Assembly (NCBI RefSeq): GCF_009696375.1
Contig: NZ_VUMD01000016.1
Coordinates: forward strand, 1-64,000
Source of the DNA: Clostridium porci
Lineage (GTDB): Bacteria > Bacillota > Clostridia > Lachnospirales > Lachnospiraceae
Reading direction: 5' to 3'
Length of the DNA: 64,000 nucleotides
The notes below the pieces were generated by a model. It did not search any database. It was not told the DNA's origin and was given only the letters and a program-made list of their open reading frames with translations. Each line of letters begins with the position of its first letter. The stretch's first letter is position 1. Of this stretch, positions 36,600 to 46,240 are shown piece by piece. Made by a program: the position numbers and the translations under genes.

Positions 36600-39500
36600 A
36601 TGAAAAAGCGTGTTTTATCATTTCTGCTATGTTTTATAATGGTGATGACACTATTTTGCAACAAACTTCCAGCCTATGCCAAAGCAGGCAGCTCCCAAGA
36701 AACCGGCACAGAAAACCTAGCAGAGGAAACGAATCTAAAGGGAACCTCTTCAGAGGCTCGAAGAAAGGAAGCTGACAGCCAGCCCAGAAAAGAAACGGCA
36801 GAAAGACAGGAAGCGGATCTAAAATCAAACAGGAGTTCTTCCAAGGAAGAAGGATCGGACACCGAACCAGCCACTCCTTCTTCCGGTAAGAGGAATACTG
36901 ACGCTGAATCAGCCACTCCTTCTTCTGGAAAACGAATGAAACGGACAGCAGAGACGGATTGGGCTCTGCCCCAGGCCGGACCTCTTGCAGGCAGCTCTAC
37001 CACAGGCCAGCCCATGAACGGGGGAACTGGAGGAAGTCAGAACTTCCGTATTCCCGCAATCATTACCCTGCAAAATGGCTGGCTTATGGCGGCGGCTGAT
37101 ACCCGCTGGGGAACCGGTGGTGACGGCGGAGGTCTGGACACTATTGTCAGCATCTCCAAGGACAATGGCGACACCTGGGAATACAGCTTCCCCATTTATT
37201 TTCCCGACAGCAACGGCTATGCAGGCAATCGGGCTACCACGATCATTGACCCGGCTCTAATCCAGGGAAGCGACGAAACCATCTATCTAATCGCCGATGT
37301 GAACCCTACCGGCGTCACAACTATGGGCGGCTTTAAAATGCCGGGTGCCGGCACCGGCTACATCAACATAGATGGTGTAGAGCGTTTGGCTCTGACTAAC
37401 AACTACAGCAAAGTCAACATTTCTCCTACTAATAGCGATATTACCTCTTATCCCTACTATGTTGGCGATGTGGGCGAGAATGGTTATTCACCTGTAATCG
37501 ACCGTGCCACCAGTCAGCCCACTGAATATGTAGTAGATGAATGGTTCAATCTTTTCAAAGTAGGAGAGGACGATTCCATCCTCGTACTGACGCAGAAGCA
37601 GGTGAACACCTCCCAGGATATTAAGCAAAATGTGTTCTACAAGGGTTCCGATCTCCACGTCTACAATACCGGCTATATGTGGCTGCTCACATCAACAGAT
37701 AATGGAGCAACCTGGAACATGAACGATCTGAATCCCCAGATCAAGCGGAACACCGAGACCGGCCTGCTGGTTTCTCCAGGCCGTGGCACGCTGCTTAGGG
37801 ACGGCACCATTGTTATTCCGTTCTACAATCACTTTGATTCTGCCAGCAGCACTCCTAACCTTGAACATTCCAGCTTCATCTGGTCCAAGGACGACGGCGC
37901 CACCTGGCACAGAACTGAAGATGTACCCGGAACCAACGGCTTTAGCAGTGAGTGTGAACTGGTTGAATTAGACGACGGCACCCTGCGTCTGTTTGTCCGC
38001 AGCAGCCAGAACGCAGTCGCCTATGCGGACGCAGTCTGGGATGGCGAAAACTATGTATGGAACACTGCGGTCGTTTCCACCGGCGTGCCGGCACGCTCCG
38101 GCTGTAACGTCTCCGCCATCATGTATTCCCAGCAGATCGACGGCAAGGACGCAATCTTGGTCGCTTGCCCTGGCAATCCCAACAGCCGTTCCGACGGCCG
38201 TATTTACGTATTCCTGGTGGATGATGACAATTCTATGACCCTGGGCTATACCTTTGCAGTCAATAACGCTTATTTCGCTTACTCCTGCCTGACCGAGCAT
38301 GCTGACGGAAAGATCGGGCTGTTATGGGAACATAAGGGATCGGCCATTACCTACAGTATCTATGACATCACAAAAATTGCCTTAAAAAGCGCAATCAACG
38401 GAGAACGCCGGCTGACGGTCCCTCTGTACGGAACCCTGACTGAAAGCGCCTATGGAGGATTTGAACCCGATCCTATGCCCGATGGCTCCATACTTTCCAT
38501 TGATACCCAGGAGTCCAGCGAAACTATGGCTCTTTTGGGAAGCAACCATACCTTTAGCGGCAAATCAATTTCTCTTAGGGATTGTCTGTACACCTTTACC
38601 GGCGATAGTATTAAAGGCTGGACCGTCAGAAGCGTCAGCAACAACAGCATTTATTTAAACCACAGCGTCAAGGCTGGCCAGCCAAACTCCAACACGCCTA
38701 AAACGATTCAGGTAGAAGCTGGGCAAAAGGAAGGATTCTCCCTTAAGACAAAAGCTGCCAACAATGCTGATACCTTTCTGTATTTCTGGAAGAATGAGCA
38801 GGTTGGCAAAACATACAGTTTTGACCGTCAGGGAAATCTCGACCAAAGCGGCAAAACCGACTTCCTGCTTTATCATCCAGCTGACGGGGAAAAAGGCAGC
38901 GCTGAACTTCCCGGCTATGTCAAGGTGACCGATAAGGACGCTATCGTCAGCGGTGAACGTTATCTGGTGGTGTCCCATGTAAACGACAGCTACTTTGTCC
39001 TCCATCCTACCTTCAGCATTACCGATCGATACGCCCATGTGGCAAAGGCAGGAGGCGCTGATACAGTTATCCAGATCACCTACACCGGCCTTAAGGACGG
39101 CTCCGTTACCTTTACCGACAAGGTAAGCGGCTATAAATACATCGTCAACATTATTGCTCCGAACCTGGTGGAGGTACCGGTAAAGGCAGGGGATACTGTG
39201 ACCTTCGATCTGAACCGTACAGAGGTCACTCACAAGGCAGATGATACCATCGCCCTTGCAGAAGCCGCGACTACCAAAGTTACCACCACCTATAACGGCT
39301 GCCAGGGCAATCTGGGTGCAAATTCCAGCTATACCGATGCCGCCGTGCCCATGAGCAAAGCTCTGTATACCTTCACTTCCAAAGACGGCGGGACTTCCTA
39401 TAAGGTTTCCGGACAGACGGTTGACGGCACCCCGGTATATTTGAGCCTTCGCGATGGTCAGGCCGGCTATCCCCAGACCTTTGACGCCGCCAATGCCGGT

Positions 39501-40616
39501 ACGATTTCCCTGTCAGCAGACGGAAGCGGAGGCTTCTATATACGCAGTAACACAGACAGCTACAGCGGATACCTGCATTTCCATCATCAGGATGCCAAGG
39601 CATTCCGTTTCGACCAGCAGAAGAACTTCGAGACGTTGGATCAGCTTAAGTTCCAGCTTTTCCGTCCTGCCAGGGAGAGCGAGCCGCACGGCGAAATCCC
39701 CGGCTATCTGCAGGTGACTGACGCAAAAGAGATTGTCAGCGGCCAACGCTATCTCATCGTTCATAAGGTTAATGGAGCCTACTATGCTCTATATCCCTCT
39801 GCCAGCGCCGGCAGCTATTATAGCCACGTCATCAAGGCAAATCTTGGCAGCGGCATCGTCTCCGATACCATTACTGACACCTTTCACACTCTAACCATCA
39901 CGGGTGTTGCCCCTGGCGTCACTGACTTCATGGTAAACGGAGTGGTTTACCGGATCAGAGTTACCGCTGATCAAAGCTCCGAAGCGGAAGCAGCTACCAG
40001 CTCCAATACCGGAAATCTGACAGTAATCAGCTCAGGAACAGATGACGGCAGCGTCTTAACCTTTACAATTATCTTAGACAAGCCGGAGGTTTCCGGTACC
40101 TTTGGAGATATGACCTTTACCAGCGGAATTGCCAGCTTCACCCTAAAACCCGGAGAGAGTAAAACGGCAGCGGGCCTTCCTGCAGGGACGTTCTATTCCG
40201 TAGAGGAAAAGGGCAACCACAATTATAGCCTGGCTAAGACCAATACCTCTGGCACTATTAGAGACAGCGCAACCGTTCTTGTAGCCTTTGAAAGCTATAA
40301 AGGAGGCTCTGGCTCAAGCGGTCAATCAGGAAATTCCGAAACAAGCAATGACGGTGGAAGCAGCCTTACAACAGAGACACCCAAAGTACCCCTGAAAGCC
40401 ACCAATGCCATAAACGGCCTGATTCCAATCAGAAGCAGCTTCACCTTTTTTTTGAGGAACGCAAACGGGCAAACGCTGCAGGTAAAAACCAATCAGGGAG
40501 CCAGCATCACCTTGGACACCCTGATGTTCAATCAGACAGAACCCTTTACCTACTATCTTCTCCAGCATCTGGGAATGATAACAGCATCAGCTACACTACC
40601 ATATCCTATAAGATAA
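36600..40616 (+). CDS. Secreted exo-alpha-sialidase, large multidomain, C-terminus frameshifted
   Basis: A 1338-residue protein. Residues 1-28 are a signal peptide; residues 30-120 are a hydrophilic stretch with the repeated ATPSSGKR unit. The sialidase propeller (about 145-600) starts with the NFRIPAIITLQNG arginine motif and has Asp boxes SKDNGDTW (184), STDNGATW (366) and SKDDGATW (430). Two copies of a roughly 260-residue domain follow (about 640-880 and 895-1140), each ending in PGYxxVTD...IVSGxRYL. Pilin-type beta domains follow to the end. It would release sialic acid from host glycans. The frame shifts near 40570: the last domain continues in another frame to a stop at 40723. No LPxTG anchor is seen in either. 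Confidence 0.88.
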   Translation: MKKRVLSFLLCFIMVMTLFCNKLPAYAKAGSSQETGTENLAEETNLKGTSSEARRKEADSQPRKETAERQEADLKSNRSSSKEEGSDTEPATPSSGKRNTDAESATPSSGKRMKRTAETDWALPQAGPLAGSSTTGQPMNGGTGGSQNFRIPAIITLQNGWLMAAADTRWGTGGDGGGLDTIVSISKDNGDTWEYSFPIYFPDSNGYAGNRATTIIDPALIQGSDETIYLIADVNPTGVTTMGGFKMPGAGTGYINIDGVERLALTNNYSKVNISPTNSDITSYPYYVGDVGENGYSPVIDRATSQPTEYVVDEWFNLFKVGEDDSILVLTQKQVNTSQDIKQNVFYKGSDLHVYNTGYMWLLTSTDNGATWNMNDLNPQIKRNTETGLLVSPGRGTLLRDGTIVIPFYNHFDSASSTPNLEHSSFIWSKDDGATWHRTEDVPGTNGFSSECELVELDDGTLRLFVRSSQNAVAYADAVWDGENYVWNTAVVSTGVPARSGCNVSAIMYSQQIDGKDAILVACPGNPNSRSDGRIYVFLVDDDNSMTLGYTFAVNNAYFAYSCLTEHADGKIGLLWEHKGSAITYSIYDITKIALKSAINGERRLTVPLYGTLTESAYGGFEPDPMPDGSILSIDTQESSETMALLGSNHTFSGKSISLRDCLYTFTGDSIKGWTVRSVSNNSIYLNHSVKAGQPNSNTPKTIQVEAGQKEGFSLKTKAANNADTFLYFWKNEQVGKTYSFDRQGNLDQSGKTDFLLYHPADGEKGSAELPGYVKVTDKDAIVSGERYLVVSHVNDSYFVLHPTFSITDRYAHVAKAGGADTVIQITYTGLKDGSVTFTDKVSGYKYIVNIIAPNLVEVPVKAGDTVTFDLNRTEVTHKADDTIALAEAATTKVTTTYNGCQGNLGANSSYTDAAVPMSKALYTFTSKDGGTSYKVSGQTVDGTPVYLSLRDGQAGYPQTFDAANAGTISLSADGSGGFYIRSNTDSYSGYLHFHHQDAKAFRFDQQKNFETLDQLKFQLFRPARESEPHGEIPGYLQVTDAKEIVSGQRYLIVHKVNGAYYALYPSASAGSYYSHVIKANLGSGIVSDTITDTFHTLTITGVAPGVTDFMVNGVVYRIRVTADQSSEAEAATSSNTGNLTVISSGTDDGSVLTFTIILDKPEVSGTFGDMTFTSGIASFTLKPGESKTAAGLPAGTFYSVEEKGNHNYSLAKTNTSGTIRDSATVLVAFESYKGGSGSSGQSGNSETSNDGGSSLTTETPKVPLKATNAINGLIPIRSSFTFFLRNANGQTLQVKTNQGASITLDTLMFNQTEPFTYYLLQHLGMITASATLPYPIR

Positions 40617-40723
40617 AGGAGGCCTGCCGCTACAGCCACGCAGCCAGCGCGGTATATGAGAAGGTTGTATCAGTCAATCACAATGAGGAACATGTATTCC
40701 GCTCCTATGCCTATACGGACTGA
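40617..40723 (+). pseudogene. Displaced 3' end of the sialidase gene
   Basis: In the frame offset from the main gene, from about 40571 the translation reads GNDNSISYTTISYKIKEACRY and ends in HVFRSYAYTD with TGA at 40721-40723. This completes the strand order expected of the pilin-like domain that the main frame begins (FTYYLLQ). It is therefore part of the original gene, cut off by an indel near 40570, not a gene of its own. Confidence 0.7.
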
Positions 40724-40765
40724 AGCAACCCGGATTTATGTCCCCAACACATGGAAAAAGTAAGG

Positions 40766-40815
40766 AAGGCATCCCTCTATGACACCGGAATTTCGGCGTC
40801 ATAGAGGGATGCCTT
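40766..40815. terminator. Bidirectional terminator between sialidase and PTS operon
   Basis: AAGGCATCCCTCTATGAC and its complement form an 18-bp stem around a short loop. It lies between converging genes (sialidase ending at 40616/40723, IID ending at 40870) and can serve both. Confidence 0.8.
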
Positions 40816-40869
40816 ATTAACCTGTTACATGCCGCTATCACACGGAGAATGACGCTTTATAACAGTAGA

Positions 40870-41688
40870 CTAGAATATCCCAATCCCACACCCCAGGATA
40901 CAGAACACAAAAATCCCAAGAATAATAGCAATGGTTTTCACATTCCGGTTAAACAGCCAGACACACAGAAATGTGGCTCCCAAAGGAAGCAGGCCAGGGA
41001 ATATCTGGTCGAAGATGGACTGCAGCGTTGTCTCTGTACCAGAAAGGTTAAAGGTCAGGGAGGTCTGCAGCGTCACCATGGTTCCAATCATGGCTCCAAT
41101 AACAGCAAGTCCCAGGATAGACGCCCCGTAGGACAGTTTCTCAATAAGATGATTTTCTGCCGAATGTTCCAGGAATATGGTTCCCATCTTGTACCCTGCG
41201 TTACCAGCGATATACTTTGTGAGGAAATGGATTGCCGTGTACAGAAAGAAATACAAAAGCGCTCCCAGTATGCTGCCCTGCTGGGCAAAAGCAATGCCAA
41301 TGCCAGCCGTAATGACACGGAATGTTCCCCAGAAGAAGGAATCTCCAATACCGGACAAGGGCCCCATAAGTCCCACCTTCAGATTATTAATGGACTCCTT
41401 ATCAAAATTATCCGTCTTTGCACATTCCTGCTCCATTGCTACCGAAAGATCAATGACGAAGGGAGATACATGCGGCGTGATATTAAAGGTTTCCGTATGC
41501 CGGTGCAATGCTTCGAAATAGTCGTCGTCCTTTGGATAAATTTTCCGTAAGGGCTTCTCAATGGAATACATAAATCCATAGGCCATCATTTTATCAAAGG
41601 ACCAGGAGGACTGCATGGTAAAGGATCTTAAGAATACACTGCGCAAATCCTTCTTTGTTATAAGGGAAGTTTCTTTTGTTTCCTTCAT
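40870..41688 (-). CDS. PTS mannose/fructose/sorbose family IID component
   Basis: A 272-residue membrane protein of the IID family. It begins with LITKKDLRSVFLRSFTMQSSWSFDKMMAYGFMYSIEKPL, typical of IID, and has LKVGLMGPLSGIGDSFFWGTFRVI near residue 125, with hydrophobic helices toward the end. It forms the membrane channel with IIC. It starts directly after the IIC stop. Last gene of a minus-strand operon SIS-IIA-IIB-IIC-IID; the terminator at 40766 follows. Confidence 0.95.
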   Translation of the reverse strand: MKETKETSLITKKDLRSVFLRSFTMQSSWSFDKMMAYGFMYSIEKPLRKIYPKDDDYFEALHRHTETFNITPHVSPFVIDLSVAMEQECAKTDNFDKESINNLKVGLMGPLSGIGDSFFWGTFRVITAGIGIAFAQQGSILGALLYFFLYTAIHFLTKYIAGNAGYKMGTIFLEHSAENHLIEKLSYGASILGLAVIGAMIGTMVTLQTSLTFNLSGTETTLQSIFDQIFPGLLPLGATFLCVWLFNRNVKTIAIILGIFVFCILGCGIGIF

Positions 41689-42435
41689 TTAAAAATCCTC
41701 CTCCTCTTCAAATTTCATATTTCCCACAGCAATTAGGGCCATGCAAAGGCCTGCTACCGCAACGCCAATCACATCCATTTTTATGTACATAACCGCGATA
41801 AAGCCCAGAAACAAATAGGGCATCAGCTTTTTATTACCCATCATCTTGATTAAAAGTGCAAGTCCCACACAGGATAGAACACCTGCCGCCACATCAAACC
41901 CATCCAGAACTACCTGGGGAATCAGTTTGATGGCCTCGTTGATGCTACCCGCACCAAAATACATGGCAAAAAATACCAGCAGCATGGAAGGAACTCCTAC
42001 CATCAGAGGCAGCGTTATGAGATGCCACATATTGGCCCTTCTTAAATTCCTCTGGGCCAGCGCTTTTTCTATCTGCTTTCCTCCCCAACTTGCACCAATA
42101 GCATAGCAGCCATTTCTCCACATCTGCAAGAATATGGACAGCGGCAGAGCCAGGGCAACCGCTGTCCCCACTCCTTCTCCACTTTGAATGGCAATGGCTG
42201 TTCCCAGCACACTGGAGGCATATACCTCCGGCGGGGTAGCGCTCCCTACCATGATAGAGCCCATAAACATCAGCTCCAGAGTGGCTCCTATCATGATACC
42301 GGCCTGGAAATCCCCAAGTATCCAGCCTACTATGGGCCCAGTAAACAGCGGACGCCCCATCATAGATGCCCCAAATGTATATTCGTCAATAGAAGCCAAA
42401 AAGGCCACAATTGACACAAGTATCGCCTGAAGCAT
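41689..42435 (-). CDS. PTS mannose/fructose/sorbose family IIC component
   Basis: A 248-residue integral membrane protein. The N-terminal MLQAILVSIVAFLASIDEYTFGASMMGRPLFTGPIVGWILGDFQAGIMIGATLELMFMG pattern is diagnostic of this IIC family. It transports and helps phosphorylate the sugar with IID. AAAGGAG precedes the ATG, 35 bases after IIB. Confidence 0.95.
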   Translation of the reverse strand: MLQAILVSIVAFLASIDEYTFGASMMGRPLFTGPIVGWILGDFQAGIMIGATLELMFMGSIMVGSATPPEVYASSVLGTAIAIQSGEGVGTAVALALPLSIFLQMWRNGCYAIGASWGGKQIEKALAQRNLRRANMWHLITLPLMVGVPSMLLVFFAMYFGAGSINEAIKLIPQVVLDGFDVAAGVLSCVGLALLIKMMGNKKLMPYLFLGFIAVMYIKMDVIGVAVAGLCMALIAVGNMKFEEEEDF

Positions 42436-42470
42436 AATCCCTTCTCCTTTCTACTACTCTCATATATCCC

Positions 42471-42941
42471 TTATATCAATGACATTGCGTCAATCTCTTT
42501 GTCCGTAGGTACAGCCCGGCATTCCACTACTACCCCAGCCTGTACCATGACACGGATATTTTCAGCATCATGATCGTCTATAGCAAGGGAATTGGTGATG
42601 GCCCTGCGTCCCTCTGTCTTTTTCATATTGCCCAGATTAATGTGATCCACCTCCTTCACATTCTCTGCCAGCTTCAACGCGTCATCCGTATTCCCTACAA
42701 TAACAAATATTTTATATTTACCCGTTTTATCCCCGTTTAACAGGACAATGGCGTCTTCTACGGACTTTATGGAAAACTTAATTCCGGCAGGCGCGGCCAG
42801 CTTAAGGGTGGCGGCACGTATCTTGTCTGCCGCAGCATCATCATTTACAACCAATATGCAGTCAGCCCCCAATGAATTGGTCCATGCAAATGCCACCTGC
42901 CCATGTACCAGCCTCTCGTCAACTCTTGTTATCTTAATCAT
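42471..42941 (-). CDS. PTS mannose/fructose/sorbose family IIB component
   Basis: A 156-residue cytoplasmic domain. The phosphorylated histidine lies in VDERLVHGQVAFAW (His14 region). It passes phosphate from IIA to the incoming sugar. The ATG overlaps the IIA stop by four bases with AGGAGG upstream. Confidence 0.95.
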   Translation of the reverse strand: MIKITRVDERLVHGQVAFAWTNSLGADCILVVNDDAAADKIRAATLKLAAPAGIKFSIKSVEDAIVLLNGDKTGKYKIFVIVGNTDDALKLAENVKEVDHINLGNMKKTEGRRAITNSLAIDDHDAENIRVMVQAGVVVECRAVPTDKEIDAMSLI

Positions 42942-43366
42942 GCGAAATCCTCCTCTCTTTCTTCTGAGATCCGCTTCATCCGATCATTGATGAACACACA
43001 CCCATCCCTGGCTGACTGCATTCCCTGCCGAATCAGTTCCTCTGTCGCCATGGCACTGTCCAGCATAGGAACCATAGCCAGCAGCATAGGAGCATTGACC
43101 CCGGCCAGAACGTAAATCCCCGGACGGGAAAGCTGCCTGGAGAAAGCATTGGACACACTGCCGCCCAGAACATCCGTCAGGACTATCAGCTCATCCCCCT
43201 CCTCCGCCCCATCCATGACAGCTGCTACTTCTCTGTCCATATCAAAATCCGGCGTGGTATATGCATTCAGGATTTCTACCTTATCATTTCCGCCCAGAAC
43301 AAAATCCATCATCTGCTTCAGTCCTCCAGCAAATTCACCATGAGTCGTAATCAATATCCTTCTCAT
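42938..43366 (-). CDS. PTS mannose/fructose/sorbose family IIA component
   Basis: A 142-residue protein starting RRILITTHGEFAGGLKQMM, with the phosphorylated histidine at residue 9, and LTDVLGGSVSNAF near residue 62. It takes phosphate from HPr. Separate IIA and IIB genes, as here, are common in this family. GGAGAAGG precedes the ATG. It lies 33 bases after the SIS gene. Confidence 0.94.
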   Translation of the reverse strand: MRRILITTHGEFAGGLKQMMDFVLGGNDKVEILNAYTTPDFDMDREVAAVMDGAEEGDELIVLTDVLGGSVSNAFSRQLSRPGIYVLAGVNAPMLLAMVPMLDSAMATEELIRQGMQSARDGCVFINDRMKRISEEREEDFA

Positions 43367-43399
43367 CAGGCCTTCTCCTTTATCTGGTTCATATTCTAA

Positions 43400-44413
43400 T
43401 TAATACTCTACTGTCCTGTAATATCTGCGTATGTCCAGGCTGTGATTCCTCACATGTTCAAAATGGGCGCTGACCCGCTCTAACTGGGTAGACATCACCA
43501 TGGGAGAAACATACTTCCTCATATCAGCGTCAATCCCCTCCAGAGAGTAATCCTTTGTATCCCACACCTGCACCACATCCGAATACTTCCTGACAAACTT
43601 CTCTACTCGTTCAACCAGGCAGCGTGTCTCATCCTCACCCTTAAAGAGCATAAAGCTCATATTCTTATCGGTCATCTCCACAGTACCGTGGAAAAATTCC
43701 GCTGCATGGATGGACTTGGTGGGAATCCAGAGCATTTCCTCTAATACGCACATGGCAAAGCAATAGGTCTCTCCCCAGGTGTTTCCAGCCCCCACACACA
43801 TATGGAACCCTGTATCCTTATGCTTTTCGGCAAATGTAAGCGCTCTCTCGTCATTTTCTTCCCGCACCTTTAGCAGTACTTCCGGCATCTTCCTGAGTGT
43901 TCCTATAAACCGCTCATATTCCGGGAATTCTCCGTTACACATCATCAATCTGGCTCCCAAAGCAAACAACTGTATATGCAGCTCCTCCACCAGATTATCA
44001 TTACATGCTGCATTCTCTACCACATAATCTGATACAGCCGCCAAAGGAGTTGTCCTGTCCCCCACAAAGGAGATGACCGTTGCTCCCACACTCCTGGCAT
44101 ACTCCGCTGCCGCAATGGTTTCCTTCGTCGTTCCTGATAGCGAAGAGGTAATAAACAAAGAATCCCTGGTCAGCGACTTGGGCTTTGCTGCCAGGAGTTC
44201 TGCCGCAATCTCATGATACCATATCAGTGTGGAGTTTGTTTTTAACATATAGGCCAGCGGACTGATGATAGCATAGGTTCCTCCAGTTCCAACCAAATAG
44301 ATATTTTTATATCCCAAATCACTTACCTTATCTGCAATTTTATTAATCTCATCTATCCTGGAAACCGCTCCATTTAATGTTTTTAAGAAATCCTCATTCT
44401 GAAAACCGTACAT
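43400..44413 (-). CDS. SIS-domain sugar-phosphate deglycase/isomerase, FrlB-like
   Basis: About 337 residues from the second ATG (44413), which has AAGGAGG six bases upstream; the ATG at 44419 touches the binding site. Two SIS domains: the first has IYLVGTGGTYAIISPLAYML and SSLSGTTKETIAAAEYARS, the second has SIHAAEFFHGTVEM. The C-terminus ends RRYYRTVEY, close to the RRYYGGLVEY end that I recall for E. coli FrlB, the fructoselysine-6-phosphate deglycase. With a mannose-type PTS the set resembles Amadori-product systems such as gfr. An aminosugar-6-phosphate substrate is the main alternative. Confidence 0.82.
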   Translation of the reverse strand: MYGFQNEDFLKTLNGAVSRIDEINKIADKVSDLGYKNIYLVGTGGTYAIISPLAYMLKTNSTLIWYHEIAAELLAAKPKSLTRDSLFITSSLSGTTKETIAAAEYARSVGATVISFVGDRTTPLAAVSDYVVENAACNDNLVEELHIQLFALGARLMMCNGEFPEYERFIGTLRKMPEVLLKVREENDERALTFAEKHKDTGFHMCVGAGNTWGETYCFAMCVLEEMLWIPTKSIHAAEFFHGTVEMTDKNMSFMLFKGEDETRCLVERVEKFVRKYSDVVQVWDTKDYSLEGIDADMRKYVSPMVMSTQLERVSAHFEHVRNHSLDIRRYYRTVEY

Positions 44414-44493
44414 TTTCATCCTCCTTATAATTTAATCAGCTGAATTTAATCTGCTATTTCAGATTGCGCTTGTACAAACCATCTTATATTTTT

Positions 44494-44522
44494 AATATAC
44501 CAACATCATTCAGCTTTGTCAA
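44494..44522 (-). promoter_or_regulatory. Promoter of the SIS-PTS operon
   Basis: Minus-strand TTGACA (44517-44522), 17-base spacer, TATATT (44494-44499). It drives the operon leftward with a leader of about 75 bases. Confidence 0.82.
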
Positions 44523-44530
44523 TACTATTT

Positions 44531-44544
44531 TAGAACCAATTCTA
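44531..44544. promoter_or_regulatory. Candidate GntR operator
   Basis: TAGAACCAATTCTA, inverted arms TAGAA/TTCTA around CCAA, lies nine bases upstream of the -35 box of the SIS-PTS promoter and between the divergent regulator and operon. A GntR/UTRA protein encoded next door is a likely binder. The site itself is inferred from symmetry only. Confidence 0.45.
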
Positions 44545-44657
44545 TTTTATTTTATACTAGTCTTTATTTTTTATTTCTTTTTCCTGAAAATATGATATAA
44601 TAAAACGAGAGCAGACAATAATGGCGGATAATAAATACCAGAATTGGGAGGCAGCAG

Positions 44658-45404
44658 ATGCAAAAACAGACAAAAACAGAAACAGTCACCCAGGCACTGA
44701 AAAACCGTATACAGGCGGGCATCTACCCTTACGGAACCGCACTTCCTGCCGAGCGCGACCTGGCGGGAAACTTTGGCCTCAACCGCTCAACCGTAAGGGC
44801 TGCCATCCAGGCCCTGGTGGATGAAGGATTGTTAAAAAAGGTTCAGGGTAAGGGTACGTTTGTTATGTGCCATCCAAAGGATGATAAATATACACATTTC
44901 CGCGGTATGAGCGAATTACTTAAAAATAATGGATATACCCCTTCCTCCAGAATTTTATATACCGGCTGCAGTGGAGCCGGTTTCAAGCTATCCCGTCTGC
45001 TGCAGGTGGACGAGAACACGGCTTTGTACCGCATCATGCGTTTACGCCTTGGGAACGGGCAGCCTGTATCCATTGAAAATACCTTTGTTCCATATAAGCT
45101 GATTCCTGATATTGAGAAAATTGATTTTCAGATTTATTCCCTTTATGATGCGTTTGCCATGAATTCCCTGCGTATTGCAGATATAAAGCAGGTTTTTTCC
45201 ACCACCCGGGTACGCAATTCAGAAGCAAAGTACCTGAACACGGAGCATGGCAGCCCGGTGGTATCCATAGCCATTACTTCCACCAGTAAAGAAAATGGAA
45301 TCATTGAGTACACCAACGCGCTGGTACTTCCGGAATTCTGCAAATTTTATTCAGACGGCATCATCCAGGAGAACAAGCTTAATGTATATGCCCAGTCCAA
45401 TTAA
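44658..45404 (+). CDS. GntR family regulator with UTRA domain
   Basis: A 248-residue HutC-subfamily regulator. The winged helix is ALPAERDLAGNFGLNRSTVRAAIQALVDEGLLKKVQGKGTFV; the UTRA effector domain includes ALYRIMRLRLGNGQPVSIENTFVP and later TSTSKENGIIEYTNAL. The ATG at 44658 follows GGGAGG. It is divergent from the SIS-PTS operon and probably senses the phosphorylated sugar, as FrlR and NagR-type proteins do. A possible -10 TATAAT lies at 44596-44601. Confidence 0.92.
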   Translation: MQKQTKTETVTQALKNRIQAGIYPYGTALPAERDLAGNFGLNRSTVRAAIQALVDEGLLKKVQGKGTFVMCHPKDDKYTHFRGMSELLKNNGYTPSSRILYTGCSGAGFKLSRLLQVDENTALYRIMRLRLGNGQPVSIENTFVPYKLIPDIEKIDFQIYSLYDAFAMNSLRIADIKQVFSTTRVRNSEAKYLNTEHGSPVVSIAITSTSKENGIIEYTNALVLPEFCKFYSDGIIQENKLNVYAQSN

Positions 45405-45476
45405 ACCACTATGATTTTTTAAGATACCAAAATGCACCCATCTCATCAAAGCTTTTAAACAGAAAAGGAAACCAGT

Positions 45477-46157
45477 ATGCCAAAAGTTTTCAATCTTCTA
45501 AGTTACGACATCGCAGAATATATAGAAAGATACATTCACGAACACAGACTGCAGCCTGGCAGCCGCGTGCCAACGGAACGGGAACTGGCTGCCCAGCTGG
45601 GCATTACTCGTGTCAGCGTGCGCCAGGGATACCAGCGTCTGCTGGATCAGGGCGTCATTCGATCCGAAAACGGATACTATGTAAACCCTCCTAAAATAGA
45701 CCGCTCCCTGATTGCCTATTGCTTTCCCTATGCAGATCCCCTTTTAAGACCAGAGGAATTTTCCGTAAAAACCACTGAATATATGCCAAAGTCTATCCGC
45801 AATATATGCAACAATATGCTAAATGCTAATGACCATTCCCATCTGAACATGAACCGTTTTATAGAATATCTGTCCGATATTCCTGTAGGAATTACCTATA
45901 CAGCCCAGACAAGCACATCCATGCTGTCGTTTCCCGGACTATTTTATGTCCGTTCCATTCCAGAGGGACTGAAGCAAACTCAGTATATGCGGATTCATCA
46001 ACCCAGCCGGACCGAATACCAGCTATTGGGGCTGAATGAATATGACAGTATGCTAATGCTAGTAAATGGCTTCCAGTATGAAAGCAGCCCTATTGCTGTC
46101 AGTGTCTCTCTCTGCGTTGGAACCAGGATGAACCTGATTACTTCCATTACCATATAA
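45477..46157 (+). CDS. Second GntR family regulator
   Basis: A 226-residue protein. The helix-turn-helix reads RVPTERELAAQLGITRVSVRQGYQRLLDQGVIRSENGYYV. The rest is a reduced UTRA-like domain, including IPVGITYTAQTSTSMLSFPGLFYVRSI and IAVSVSLCVGTRMNLI. It follows the first regulator by 72 bases on the same strand. Two GntR proteins for one PTS operon are unusual; the second may sense another ligand or control genes elsewhere. Confidence 0.85.
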   Translation: MPKVFNLLSYDIAEYIERYIHEHRLQPGSRVPTERELAAQLGITRVSVRQGYQRLLDQGVIRSENGYYVNPPKIDRSLIAYCFPYADPLLRPEEFSVKTTEYMPKSIRNICNNMLNANDHSHLNMNRFIEYLSDIPVGITYTAQTSTSMLSFPGLFYVRSIPEGLKQTQYMRIHQPSRTEYQLLGLNEYDSMLMLVNGFQYESSPIAVSVSLCVGTRMNLITSITI

Positions 46158-46240
46158 ATTTATATGTACCAATCTTCTTTCATCACAATCCCTCTCATAA
46201 CATATCCACTAAAAGCAGGGCTTAATCAGGCAAAACAACA

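Noticed and set aside
36634-37015. Minus-strand frames opposite the start of the sialidase gene
   Set aside because: They arise from the low-complexity repeat region of the sialidase and have no ribosome-binding site or family features.
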